This document shows, piece after piece, positions 42,158 to 51,064 of a stretch of 64,000 bases of DNA. The stretch lies in contig NZ_CP113116.1 in assembly GCF_026625985.1 (NCBI RefSeq), positions 4,774,001 through 4,838,000 of the forward strand, read 5' to 3'. The notes under the pieces are model-generated. The model saw only the letters and a program-made list of their open reading frames with translations, searched no databases and had not been told where the DNA came from. The position numbers and the translations under genes were made by a program. Position 1 is the stretch's first letter. Each line of letters begins with the position of its first letter. This stretch comes from Mycobacterium sp. Aquia_213. Its GTDB lineage: Bacteria; Actinomycetota; Actinomycetes; Mycobacteriales; Mycobacteriaceae.

Positions 42158-43496
42158 TCCGGGGTTGGCCGCGGTCGAGGTGGGGTGGGGGGATCCATTG
42201 GGTGTCGCCGTTGGCGCGTTTTCGGGTGGTCCAGCCGCGGGGTTGGAGCAGTCGGTGGTGGGTGCCGCAGGCCAGGGTGAGGTTGTCGATGTCGGTGCTG
42301 TGGCAGTGGGCGTAGTCGGTGATGTGGTGCACTTCGCAGAGGTAGCCGGGCACGGTGCAGCCGGGTGCTGAGCAGCCACGGTCTTTGGCGTACAAGACGA
42401 TTCGTTGTCCGGGTGAGGCCAGGCGTTTGGTGTGCTGCAGCGCCACGGCCTTGCCGTTGTCGAACACGGCCAGGTAGTGGTGCGCGTGTCCCCCGCAAGC
42501 GGGAGGTGCCCCCAGGGCCAGCCGGATCACGTCGCTGATCGGCAACCGGGTGCCCCCGCCGGTAAGGCCGTTCCCGGCGGCGGTCTCGAGTTCGGCCAGG
42601 GTGGTGGACACGATGATCGAGGCCGGTAAGCCATTGTGTTGACCCAGTTCACCGGAGGCCAGCAGCGCGCGCAGCGCGGCGTTGAGGCCGTCGTGGTTGC
42701 GTTGGGCCGCGCTGCGGGGGTCGTGGTCGATGGCGTCCTGGCTGGGTGTGCCGTCGGTGCAGGGGGTTTGGTCGGACGGGTTGCACATGCCGGGGGCGGC
42801 GAGTTTGGCCAGTACGGCCTCGAGGGTGGCGCGGGCTTCGGGGGTGAGCCAGCCGGTCAAGGCGGACATGCCGTCGGCCTGCTGCTTACCCAACGTGACA
42901 CCGCGGCGATGTGCGCGGTCGTCGTCGCTAAACGAACCGTCGGGGTTGAGGCAATCGGCCAGGTGCTCGGCGAAGCCAGCGAGTTGATCGGGCCGGTACT
43001 GGGTGGCCAGCCGCGCCAGGTCGGCCTCGGCGTGCGCGCGGGTATCGACGTCGATCCAGCCCGGTAATTGGTGGTAGACGCGCCGAATCACCGCCACATG
43101 CTCTCGGCCCAGCTTCCCCGCCCGCTGCGCCGCGGCGGTCGCCGAAAGCACCGGCGCCAACGGTTCCCCCGTGAGCGCGCGCCGCGCACCCAGATCAGCA
43201 GCGTCGCGCACCCGCCGGCCGGCTTCGGCGCGGCTGATCAATGTCGCATCGGCGATCGCATGCGACAGCCTGCCCCCCAGTTCCTGCGGGGTGGCCTCCT
43301 GCGCCAGCTGATTGATCAGCGGATGTTCACCAGCGTCCAGGCGCCGCCGCGCCCGCTCGTAGCGCCGCTACAATGCCAGCCGCTCCCGGCTGCACAGCAT
43401 CGCCGTGTCCAACCCCAGCGCGGCCTCCAGCGCCTCATCCAGGGCATCGAAGACCGCCGTAGCAACCTCACCGTCTGCGATGACACCGGAACTCAT
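42099..43496 (-). pseudogene. 13E12-family DUF222/HNH gene with in-frame stop
   Basis: Read from ATG 43496 the frame gives MSSGVIADGEVATAVFDALD ... CSRERLAL, then TAG at codon 43 (43370-43368), then RRYERARRRLDAGEHPLINQL and an otherwise intact DUF222 region and HNH module (CSAPGCTVPGYLCEVHHITDY ... CGTHHRLL) to residue 465. Homologues have Leu at the stop, so TTG to TAG is a likely single-base change. Restart at TTG 43241 could give a 380-residue protein lacking the N-terminus. The gene also has a short palindromic insertion at 42489-42515. No SOS box is visible upstream. Confidence 0.8.
42489..42515. repeat. Short palindromic (REP-like) insertion inside the 13E12 pseudogene
   Basis: A roughly 27-bp GC-rich segment with the perfect stem CCCGC-AA-GCGGG (42492-42503), followed by GAGGTGCCCCC, encodes LGAPPACGG on the minus strand. 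Homologous proteins have a single residue between IRLA and HAHHYLAVFD, so the segment is an in-frame insertion of about eight codons. It resembles small interspersed palindromes of mycobacterial genomes. No second copy was found in this window. Confidence 0.5.
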
Positions 43497-43645
43497 ACCC
43501 CGAAACTAAACCCACCCACCGACAAAAAACCCCGCCTTGTGACTCCTGAAACTGCTGTGGCGCAAGTTATTTCGGCAATCCTAAAACGCACCGATTGTCG
43601 CTCAGAGGCGGGCAAAAAGACACCCAAGAGGATCCGAAGCAACTC
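43497..43645. other. Gene-free gap between 13E12 pseudogene and flavin oxidoreductase
   Basis: This gap of 149 bp is less GC-rich than its surroundings, with an A-run (GACAAAAAACCCCG). I see no tRNA, clear promoter, SOS box or terminator in it. It would carry the promoter of the 13E12 gene. Confidence 0.4.
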
Positions 43646-45088
43646 TCAGAATTTCAGGCCGGAGAACATGATCTGGTTGGGGTCAAACTTTTGCCGCACG
43701 GACGTCAGCCGCGACAGATTCGAGCCGAAGTAGCGCGACGCCGAGCTGTTGGGCTCCAGGTAGTTGACATACCCGCCGACCGAAAACTGTTGTACCGCTT
43801 GGTGAGCAGCGCTCAGCCATTGAGTTGCGGCGGCAACCTGGTTGGCGGCGGGCTCGACGTACCACTGCAGCACCGCGGACTGCTTGCGCCACGGAAATGC
43901 CGAGTCCCCCGGGCCCACGTCGGCGATCGCTCCACCGAGCGGATCCACCAGCAACGAAGCTTGCCCGCCGGAGGCGGGCCATTGCCCGATCGCGGTGGCA
44001 ATGGCATGGGCCGCAGCGGAATTCAGCGTGGGGATAACATCGGATCCGGCCACGAAGCCCCGCGGTGCCGATGTCGAACTGCCACCGGCCAGATACGTCA
44101 CCAGGTCCATGCGGTTCATCGTCTTGTTGGTCACCGCGCTGGGCTGCAAACCGACCGCGGCCTTGATCGCGTCGGCCATCCCCGCCGCACCGCCGGCCGG
44201 GCAGGTCGCCAGAATATGGCAGTCGGGCTGCGCCGAGCCGACCGCGAGATCGACCATGGCCCAAGCATTCCGGTCAGCCCCGTTCAGCCAGTTCTGCCAG
44301 CCGACGAGGACCTGGACGGCCGACGACGGGGCGAATTCGAGCCGGACGATGTCGGTGTCGCCGGTCGGAAAGGTCGCGAAGGTCATCGACGTCGTCACCC
44401 CGAAATTGCCGCCACCCCCGCCGCGAAGTGCCCAGAACAGGTCCGGATGATCGCTGGCGGATGCGGTGACCACGTCGCCGCTGGGAAGCACCACCGTGGC
44501 TGACTGCAGTGCGTCGCAAGCCAATCCGGCATGCCGGGAATCGGCTCCGATCCCCCCGCCGAGTGTCAGCCCCGCCACACCGACGGTGGGGCAACTTCCC
44601 GTCGGGACGCCGCGACCGGCGCCGGCGCAGGCCTGGTGTACCGCCCACAGATTCGTTGCCGGGGTGACCGTGACGTTGCCGCCGTCGAGCGTCGCCCCGC
44701 CGGGAAGCCCGCGCAGGTCAAGCACCATCGTGCCGTTGGCGCTCGATGCGCCGATGTAGGAATGCCCACCGCCGCGCGGTGCGATCTTGAGCTTGTTCGC
44801 CGTCGCGAATGCGACCGCCTTCTGGACGTCGGCCTGCGAGGAAACCGTGACGACCGCCGCAGGGCTGGAGTTGTTGTAGAACGAGTTGAATACCTGTTTG
44901 CTCGAAGCGAATTGGGCGCCGCTGGCCGGCAGCAGGACACTGCCACCGATGGTGGATGCCAAGCCGTTCCAGCCGGCGCCGGCGGCGCCGGGGTCGGCGG
45001 CAGCCCGCGTGGTTCCGAGCACCGCGCCCGTCGCGAACATCGAAACGGCACCGCGAAGAAATGTCTGGCGCGAGATGCCATGATCCAT
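43646..45088 (-). CDS. Secreted FAD-linked oxidoreductase (BBE-like, Rv0063-like)
   Basis: This 480-residue flavoenzyme of the PCMH/BBE fold has the FAD domain with APRGGGHSYIG (His for 8-alpha attachment) and GVPTGSCPTVGVAG (Cys for 6-S attachment), suggesting bicovalent FAD, and the C-terminal BBE segment VNYLEPNSSASRYFG. The N-terminus ISRQTFLRGAVSMFATGAVLG resembles a Tat signal in which the second Arg is Gln, so Tat export is probable but not canonical. Related enzymes oxidise sugars or alkaloid-like alcohols; the substrate is unknown. ATG 45088 is chosen; TTG 45103 would add five residues. Confidence 0.88.
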   Translation of the reverse strand: MDHGISRQTFLRGAVSMFATGAVLGTTRAAADPGAAGAGWNGLASTIGGSVLLPASGAQFASSKQVFNSFYNNSSPAAVVTVSSQADVQKAVAFATANKLKIAPRGGGHSYIGASSANGTMVLDLRGLPGGATLDGGNVTVTPATNLWAVHQACAGAGRGVPTGSCPTVGVAGLTLGGGIGADSRHAGLACDALQSATVVLPSGDVVTASASDHPDLFWALRGGGGGNFGVTTSMTFATFPTGDTDIVRLEFAPSSAVQVLVGWQNWLNGADRNAWAMVDLAVGSAQPDCHILATCPAGGAAGMADAIKAAVGLQPSAVTNKTMNRMDLVTYLAGGSSTSAPRGFVAGSDVIPTLNSAAAHAIATAIGQWPASGGQASLLVDPLGGAIADVGPGDSAFPWRKQSAVLQWYVEPAANQVAAATQWLSAAHQAVQQFSVGGYVNYLEPNSSASRYFGSNLSRLTSVRQKFDPNQIMFSGLKF

Positions 45089-45103
45089 AGGCCGGATTCT
45101 CAA

Positions 45104-45358
45104 CCATTTCGCATTGGACCGCCCCGCGTCGCGGCACGTGTCGGATCACAGTGTGGCCTCGATTGGCCGGCACTCGATCCCCGCTCGCGCGTAACACTTT
45201 CCGCGCGATAACCGATGTCTCGGAAGCATCGCGCTCATGAAACGCATAGTGTGCAAACCTTGATCTTCCCGTGTCGTAAATGTGACTGCCATAGATCAGT
45301 CTTCGTAGTGTGATTTGAGCGCCTTCAGAGCGCTCCGCGACAGATGGGGAAGCTGTCA
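45104..45358. promoter_or_regulatory. Intergenic promoter region with an inverted repeat
   Basis: This 255-bp region lies between the divergent flavin oxidoreductase and DUF732 genes. GAGCGC-CTTCAGA-GCGCTC (45317-45335) is a perfect 6-bp inverted repeat 23 bp before the DUF732 ATG, suited to an operator or a leader hairpin. The rest is AT-richer than the genes (TAAATGTGACTGCCATAGATC) and probably holds promoters, but I cannot assign boxes with confidence. No RNA gene is seen. Confidence 0.4.
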
Positions 45359-45925
45359 ATGAAAGCAGTTGCTGCTGCGCATGGTTGGGTCTGGACGTTT
45401 CGCCATCAGCCCCTGCCCATTCGCTTGCTGACCGCGGTGGCCGGGCTGCTCGCCGTCGCCGCGGCCTTTGGGTCACCGCCGGCCGAGGCGGACGCCAACG
45501 CCGACGACAACTTCATCGACGCGTTGAACCACGCCGGCATCGACTTCGGCCAGCCGGGAAACGCGATGGCCGTCGGCGAATCGGTCTGCCCGATGCTGGC
45601 CCAGCCCGGCGGCAGCTTCGCCGGGGCCGTGACGAGCATCAGACGCCAGGGTATGTCACCGCGGATGGCTCAGATGTTCACCACGATCGCAATTCAGTCG
45701 TACTGCCCGCAGGTAATGACGAACCTGGCCAACGGCAACATGCCCAACATGCCCGGCGGCATGCCTGGCATGCCCGGCGGTATGCCGAACATGCCGGGCG
45801 CTATGCCTGGCATGCCCGGCGGTTTCCCGAATATGCCGGGCGCGATGCCGAACATGCCCGGCGGCATGCCGAATGTGCAAGGCGCGATGCCCAACCTGCC
45901 GCAGATTACCGGCCCGGGGATCTAG
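45359..45925 (+). CDS. Secreted DUF732 protein with Met-Pro-Gly heptad repeat tail
   Basis: This 188-residue protein has an N-terminal membrane/signal segment (about 22-42, cleavage near PPAEA), a DUF732 domain (DDNFIDALNHAGIDFG ... SVCPMLAQPG ... SYCPQVM, two conserved Cys) and a C-terminal tail of eight heptads of the form MPxMPG[GA]. DUF732 proteins are small secreted mycobacterial proteins of unknown function. ATG 45359 has GGGGAAG seven bases upstream; ATG 45344 is in frame but poorly placed. The stop shares CTAG with the convergent DUF3017 gene. Confidence 0.85.
   Translation: MKAVAAAHGWVWTFRHQPLPIRLLTAVAGLLAVAAAFGSPPAEADANADDNFIDALNHAGIDFGQPGNAMAVGESVCPMLAQPGGSFAGAVTSIRRQGMSPRMAQMFTTIAIQSYCPQVMTNLANGNMPNMPGGMPGMPGGMPNMPGAMPGMPGGFPNMPGAMPNMPGGMPNVQGAMPNLPQITGPGI
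45740..45907 (+). repeat. 21-bp coding tandem repeat, eight units
   Basis: Eight consecutive 21-bp units encode heptads beginning MPNMPGG, MPGMPGG, MPNMPGA and so on, ending with the diverged MPNVQGA and MPNLPQI. Units are most uniform in the middle and decay towards the 3' end. The period is a multiple of three, so gain or loss of units keeps the frame. This makes it a candidate variable-number (VNTR) locus. Confidence 0.85.
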
Positions 45926-46206
45926 CCCGTGCCAAGCGGATCGATGGTCCAGGCGATATAGACCATCGCGGCCCCAACGGTCGCGGTCGTCAAGAAGTCA
46001 ATACCCTTGCTGCGCACCACCAAAAGGCCGGCGCGATCGTCCGATAGCACCAACCGCAACACCGCGGCGACGCCGACGGCGATACCGATCAGCAGGGCAC
46101 CACGACGCCAGAAGTTGGCTCCCACCAACGCGAAAGCCGTCACGAAGATCAGCCCGACCAGCAGGATCGGCCACTGGGCTTTGGCTGCGGTCTTCGCCAA
46201 ACTCAT
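45922..46206 (-). CDS. DUF3017 small membrane protein (Rv3355c-like)
   Basis: This 94-residue protein has three hydrophobic helices (about 12-30, 34-50 and 70-88) with the DUF3017 pattern AQWPILLVGLIFVTAFALV ... FWRRGALLIGIAVGVAAVLRL ... VRSKGIDFLTT. The function is unknown. Its ATG overlaps the folD stop (ATGA), so it is translationally coupled to folD, the same pairing as in H37Rv. The stop is embedded in CTAG with the DUF732 stop. Confidence 0.88.
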   Translation of the reverse strand: MSLAKTAAKAQWPILLVGLIFVTAFALVGANFWRRGALLIGIAVGVAAVLRLVLSDDRAGLLVVRSKGIDFLTTATVGAAMVYIAWTIDPLGTG

Positions 46207-47048
46207 TGCCGCTCGGCCAGCTCGACCACGTTCGTCAGCAGAAATGCCCGGGTCAGTGGGCCGATGCCGCCGGGGTTCGGCGACACATGCCCGGCGACCT
46301 CCCACACGTCGGGATGCACGTCGCCGGTGAGCTTGTCGTCCACCCGACTGACGCCGACGTCGAGCACCGCGGCGCCCGGGCGCACCATGTCGGCGGTCAG
46401 CAGATGTGGCACGCCGACGGCGGCAACGATGATGTCGGCCTGTTTCGTCAACGCCGGCAGGTCGCGAGTTCCGGTGTGGCACAACGTCACCGTCGCGTTC
46501 TCCGACCGGCGCGTCAGCAGCAGACCCAATGGCCGGCCGACCGTGACACCGCGGCCGATGACCACCACGTGCGCACCGGCGATCTCGACGTCGTAGCGGC
46601 GCAGCAGGTGCACGATGCCGCGCGGGGTGCACGGCAGCGGGGCCGGGTTGTTGAGCACCAACCGGCCCAGGTTCGTCGGGTGCAGGCCGTCGGCGTCCTT
46701 GGCGGGATCGATGCGCTCCAGCGCGGCGTTCTCGTCGAGATGCTTGGGCAGCGGCAACTGCACGATGTAGCCGGTGCACTCGGGGTTGGCGTTCAGCTCG
46801 TCGATCGTCTCGTTCAGCTTCGCGGTGGAGATGTCGGCGGGCAGGTCGCGACGGATCGAGGTGATGCCCACCTTCGCGCAGTCGGAGTGCTTGCCGCGCA
46901 CGTAGGCCTGCGAGCCCGGATCGTCACCGACGAGGATCGTGGCCAGCCCGGGCGTACGCCCCGCCGCGGTCAGTGCCGCAACGCGTTCCTTGAGGTCGAC
47001 GAAGATCTCGTCACGGGTGGCCTTGCCGTCCAGAGTGATTGCGCCCAC
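46203..47048 (-). CDS. folD: Methylenetetrahydrofolate dehydrogenase/cyclohydrolase
   Basis: This 281-residue bifunctional one-carbon enzyme interconverts 5,10-methylene-, methenyl- and 10-formyl-THF with NADP. Signatures are VGDDPGSQAYVRGKHSDCAKVGI (with the catalytic Lys), YIVQLPLPKHLDE, DADGLHP and the dinucleotide segment VVIGRGVTVGRPLGLLL, plus VGVPHLL. Length and start (MGAITLDGKATRDEI) are normal. It is the first gene of a two-gene unit with the DUF3017 protein. Confidence 0.96.
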   Translation of the reverse strand: MGAITLDGKATRDEIFVDLKERVAALTAAGRTPGLATILVGDDPGSQAYVRGKHSDCAKVGITSIRRDLPADISTAKLNETIDELNANPECTGYIVQLPLPKHLDENAALERIDPAKDADGLHPTNLGRLVLNNPAPLPCTPRGIVHLLRRYDVEIAGAHVVVIGRGVTVGRPLGLLLTRRSENATVTLCHTGTRDLPALTKQADIIVAAVGVPHLLTADMVRPGAAVLDVGVSRVDDKLTGDVHPDVWEVAGHVSPNPGGIGPLTRAFLLTNVVELAERQ

Positions 47049-47087
47049 GTCTCACAGTCTTCCATGCCGGAGGTTTAGGCTCCTCGC

Positions 47088-48302
47088 ATGGCATCTGACC
47101 AGCCCCAGATTCCGGACGTATTCAGCCCAGCAAAGCTCGGACCGATCACGCTGCGCAACCGGACCATCAAGTCCGCGACGTTCGAAGCACGCACGCCCGG
47201 CGCTCTGGTGAGCGACGACCTGATCGAGTACCACCGGGCGCCGGCCGCCGGCGGGGTCGGCATGACGACCGTCGCCTATTGCGCCGTCTCGCAAGGCGGA
47301 CGCACCGAGGGCAACGGACTCTGGATGCGCCCCGAGGCGGTGCCCGGGCTGCGCCGGCTCACCGACGCGATCCACGCCGAAGGCGCGGCGATCAGCGCGC
47401 AGATCGGCCACGCCGGTCCGGTCGCGAATGCCAAGTCCAACAAGGCCAAGGCACTGGCACCGGTGCGGTTCTTCAACCCGATCGGAATGCGGTTCGCCCG
47501 CAAGGCAACCCGCGACGACATCGACGACGTGATCGCCGCGCACGCCAACGCGGCCCGGTTCGCCATGGAGGCCGGCTTCGACGCCGTCGAAATTCATTTG
47601 GGCCACAACTATTTCGCCAGTTCGTTCCTGTCGCCGCTGATCAACCGTCGCGACGACGAGTTCGGTGGATCGCTGGAGAACCGGGCCAAGGTCGCCCGCG
47701 GCATGGTGCTGGCCGTGCGACGGGCGGTGGACAAAGAAGGAACGCCGATCGCGGTCACCGCCAAGCTCAATATGGCCGACGGCGTGCGCGGTGCCATCAA
47801 CACCGAAGAGTCGCTGATCACCGCCAAATGGCTGGAAGAAGACGGCGGCCTGGACGCGATCGAACTCACCGCCGGCAGCTCGCTGGTCAACCCGATGTAT
47901 CTGTTTCGCGGCGACGCCCCGCTCAAGGAGTTCGCCGGGGCCTTCAAGCCGCCGCTGAGCTGGGGCATGCGCATGACGGGCACGAAGTTCCTGCGCGAAT
48001 ACCCTTACCGCGAGGCCTATCTGCTGCGTGACGCCAAGCTGTTTCGGGCTGAACTGAAGATGCCGCTGATCCTGCTCGGCGGCATCACCAACCGGGAGAC
48101 GATGGACCTCGCGATGGCCGAGGGATTCGAGTTCGTCGCGATGGCCCGGGCGCTGCTGGCCGAGCCGGATCTGATCAATCGACTTGCGGCCGACGGCGAC
48201 CAACACAGCGTCCATTCGGCGTGTACGCACTGCAATCGATGCATGCCCACGATCTACACCCGCACCCGCTGCGTGGTCACCGGAGCGCCGGACAACCTGT
48301 GA
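47088..48302 (+). CDS. NADH:flavin oxidoreductase / Old Yellow Enzyme-like (Rv3359)
   Basis: This 404-residue FMN TIM-barrel protein begins FSPAKLGPITLRNRTIKSATFE and contains AQIGHAGPVANAK, EIHLGHNYFASSFLSPLIN (substrate/FMN His-Asn), RDDEFGGSLENRAKV and LLGGITNRETMDLAMAEGFEFVAMARALL (FMN phosphate). The C-terminal CTHCNRC looks like a Cys-rich iron-sulfur or zinc site as in 2,4-dienoyl-CoA-reductase-like members, though the long C-terminal domain is absent. Substrate unknown. The start lies 39 bp from folD, divergent. Confidence 0.9.
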   Translation: MASDQPQIPDVFSPAKLGPITLRNRTIKSATFEARTPGALVSDDLIEYHRAPAAGGVGMTTVAYCAVSQGGRTEGNGLWMRPEAVPGLRRLTDAIHAEGAAISAQIGHAGPVANAKSNKAKALAPVRFFNPIGMRFARKATRDDIDDVIAAHANAARFAMEAGFDAVEIHLGHNYFASSFLSPLINRRDDEFGGSLENRAKVARGMVLAVRRAVDKEGTPIAVTAKLNMADGVRGAINTEESLITAKWLEEDGGLDAIELTAGSSLVNPMYLFRGDAPLKEFAGAFKPPLSWGMRMTGTKFLREYPYREAYLLRDAKLFRAELKMPLILLGGITNRETMDLAMAEGFEFVAMARALLAEPDLINRLAADGDQHSVHSACTHCNRCMPTIYTRTRCVVTGAPDNL

Positions 48303-48378
48303 TTGCGCGGGCATAACACGCCCGACGTGCCGCGTTGGTGCGGATGGTGAAATAGGCCCACGAGCTAGAGTTGTGGCG

Positions 48379-51060
48379 ATGAATTCACCAGCCCCGCCGA
48401 CGTTGACCGTTCGGTATGAAGGGTCGGAACGCACCTTTGCGGCAGGTCACGACGTGGTGGTGGGGCGCGATCTCCGGGCCGATATGCGCATCACGCATCC
48501 GCTGATTTCGCGCGCCCATCTGTTGCTGCGCTTCGACCAAGGCCGATGGCTGGCGATCGACAACGGTTCGCTCAACGGCACTTTCGCCAACGGCCGCAAA
48601 GTGCCGGTCGTCGATATCCATGACGGTCAGAGCGTCAACATCGGAAACCCGGACGGCCCGCTGCTGACCTTCGAGGTCGGCCGCCACCAAGGAATGGCCG
48701 GGCGTCCGCCGCGGACCGAGTCGATGGGCATCCCGGCGGGGGCTCAGGCCGCCGGGATGGCGTGGCCTTCGTCACAGGCGTCGGGGCAGCCGGGCCCTCC
48801 GCTGGCCGCTCCTCCCGGACCGCCGCCCGGGCGCGCGACCGCTTGGAGCGCGGCGCCCCCACCGCCGCGACCGCAGCCCGGTGCGCCGACCCAGCGTCCG
48901 GGGCCGCCGGGGCAACCCGTGTATCCGACGTCGGTGGCTCGACCGCCCGCGTATCCCAACAACGCCCCGCCCAACTATCCGCCGCAGCCGCCGCTGTCCG
49001 CGCCGGTCGGACCCATGCAGTCGCCGCGGACACAGATGGCGCCCGTCGCCGAGGTCAAACCGCCCGAGGTGTCGAACCTGGCGACCAAGATGTTCCAGGC
49101 GTTGTTGCCGTCCCGGTCGGGCGCGTTGCAAAAGCCGTCCGGCTCGCTCACGATCGGGCGCGCCACCGACAACGACATCGTGATCCAGGACGTCCTGGCC
49201 TCGCGCCATCACGCGTTCTTGACCCAGACGCCGCTCGGCACCGAGATCCGCGACGCGCACAGCGTCAACGGGACCTTCGTCAACGGCGTCCGCGTCGGCT
49301 CGGCGGTGCTGACCGAGGGCGACGTCGTCACGATCGGAAACGTCGACCTCGTCTTCACCCGCGACACCCTGGTCCGGCGCACCGAGGCGGCGACGCGCAC
49401 CGGCGGCCTCGAGGTGAACTCGGTCTGCTTCACCGTCGAACAGGGCAAAAAGCAGCTGCTCGACCACATCTCGCTGACCGCGCGCCCCGGCACGCTGACC
49501 GCGATCATCGGCGGGTCGGGCGCCGGCAAAACCACGCTGTCGCGGCTGATCGCCGGATACACCAGCCCCACATCAGGCACGGTGACCTTCGAGGGCCACA
49601 ACATCCACACCGAGTACGCGTCGCTGCGCAGCAGGATCGGGATGGTCCCGCAGGACGACGTCGTGCACCGCCAGCTGACGGTCAACCAGGCGCTGGGATA
49701 TGCGGCCGAGCTGCGGCTGCCGCCCGACACCAGCAAGGCCGACCGCGAGCAGGTCGTGGCCCAGGTGCTCGAGGAACTCGAGCTGACCAAGCACGCCGAC
49801 ACCCGCGTCGACAAGCTCTCCGGCGGGCAGCGCAAGCGTGCCTCGGTGGCCCTGGAACTGCTGACCGGCCCGTCGCTGCTGCTGCTCGACGAGCCGACCA
49901 CCGGTCTGGACCCGGCGCTGGACCGTCAGGTGATGATGATGCTGCGCCAGCTGGCCGACGCCGGTCGCGTGGTGCTGGTCGTCACCCACTCGGTGTCCTA
50001 CCTCGACGTCTGCGATCAGCTGCTGCTGGTTGCCCCCGGCGGCAAGACGGCGTTTCTCGGCCCGCCCAGCCAGATCGGCGCGGCGATGGGCACCACCAAC
50101 TGGGCCGACATCTTCGCCAAGGTGGGTGCCGACCCCGACGAGGCCAACCGCCGCTTCCGGGAGGAAAACCAGCAGCAGCTGCCGCAGGTACCGGCCGAAC
50201 ACAGCCCGGCCGCCGACTTGGGCGAACCGGTACATGCCGACGTGCTGCGCCAGTTCTCCACGATCGCGCGCCGCCAGATCCGGCTGGTCATCTCCGACCG
50301 CGGCTACACGGTGTTCCTGGCGCTGTTGCCATTCCTGATCGGCATCCTGACGCTGACCGTGCGCGGCAACAGCGGGTACGGCATGTCCGATCCGCTCGGC
50401 AACAATCCCGCTCAGCCCGACCAGATTCTGGTGATGCTCAACGTCGGCGCGGTGTTCATGGGTACCGCGCTGACGATCCGCGACCTGATCGGCGAACGTC
50501 CGATCTTCAAGCGAGAACAGGCGGTCGGCCTGTCGACGGCCGCGTATATGGGCGCGAAAATCGTTGTCTTCTCGACGTTCGCGATCGTTCAGGCCGCGAT
50601 CGCCACGGCCATCTCCGTGATCGGGTGGGGCCAACCGATCTCCAATGCCGTGATCCTGGGCAACGTCGACTTCGAGCTGTTCGTCACCGTGGCCGCGACG
50701 TGCGTGGGTGCGGCGCTGCTCGGCATGGCGCTGTCGGCGCTGGCCCAATCCCAGGACCAGATCATGCCGATGCTGGTGGTGTCGATCATGAGCCAGCTGG
50801 TGTTCTCCGGCGGCATGATCTGGGTGACCAACCGGGCCGTGCTGGACCAGCTGTCGTGGGTCACGCCCGCCCGATGGGGCTTCGCGGCGTCGGCGTCCAC
50901 GATCGACACTCACCGACTGATCCCCGGCCCGACCGACCCGAAAGACCAGCACTGGAATCACACCAAGAGCGCATGGCTGTTCGATATGGCAATGCTCGGA
51001 GTGCTGTGCATAAGCTATAGCGCGATCATCTGGTGGAAGATCCGGCTGAAACGACGCTGA
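48379..51060 (+). CDS. FHA-domain ABC transporter, Rv1747-like (copy 1)
   Basis: This 893-residue fusion has FHA1 (about 8-95; GR 29-30, SRAH 44-47, NGT 66-68), a Pro/Ala/Gly-rich linker of about 140 residues, FHA2 (about 255-335; IGR, SRHH, NGTFVNG), an ABC ATPase (Walker A GGSGAGKTT about 378, signature LSGGQRKRAS about 480, Walker B LLLLDEPTTG about 500) and a six-helix ABCG-type membrane domain (about 640-890). Rv1747 is known to be regulated by Ser/Thr kinase phosphorylation through its FHA domains and to affect cell-wall glycolipids; the same is inferred here. No kinase gene is nearby. A second copy begins 4 bp downstream of its stop. Confidence 0.93.
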   Translation: MNSPAPPTLTVRYEGSERTFAAGHDVVVGRDLRADMRITHPLISRAHLLLRFDQGRWLAIDNGSLNGTFANGRKVPVVDIHDGQSVNIGNPDGPLLTFEVGRHQGMAGRPPRTESMGIPAGAQAAGMAWPSSQASGQPGPPLAAPPGPPPGRATAWSAAPPPPRPQPGAPTQRPGPPGQPVYPTSVARPPAYPNNAPPNYPPQPPLSAPVGPMQSPRTQMAPVAEVKPPEVSNLATKMFQALLPSRSGALQKPSGSLTIGRATDNDIVIQDVLASRHHAFLTQTPLGTEIRDAHSVNGTFVNGVRVGSAVLTEGDVVTIGNVDLVFTRDTLVRRTEAATRTGGLEVNSVCFTVEQGKKQLLDHISLTARPGTLTAIIGGSGAGKTTLSRLIAGYTSPTSGTVTFEGHNIHTEYASLRSRIGMVPQDDVVHRQLTVNQALGYAAELRLPPDTSKADREQVVAQVLEELELTKHADTRVDKLSGGQRKRASVALELLTGPSLLLLDEPTTGLDPALDRQVMMMLRQLADAGRVVLVVTHSVSYLDVCDQLLLVAPGGKTAFLGPPSQIGAAMGTTNWADIFAKVGADPDEANRRFREENQQQLPQVPAEHSPAADLGEPVHADVLRQFSTIARRQIRLVISDRGYTVFLALLPFLIGILTLTVRGNSGYGMSDPLGNNPAQPDQILVMLNVGAVFMGTALTIRDLIGERPIFKREQAVGLSTAAYMGAKIVVFSTFAIVQAAIATAISVIGWGQPISNAVILGNVDFELFVTVAATCVGAALLGMALSALAQSQDQIMPMLVVSIMSQLVFSGGMIWVTNRAVLDQLSWVTPARWGFAASASTIDTHRLIPGPTDPKDQHWNHTKSAWLFDMAMLGVLCISYSAIIWWKIRLKRR

Positions 51061-51064
51061 ACTG

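Noticed and set aside
43497..43645. An SOS box upstream of the second 13E12 gene
   Set aside because: I looked for TCGAAC-N4-GTTCGA or near variants around 43496-43645 and found none.
45740..45907. Short regular repeats that could suggest a CRISPR array
   Set aside because: The units are contiguous with no spacers, have a 21-bp period, stay in frame in a secreted protein, and no cas genes are present.
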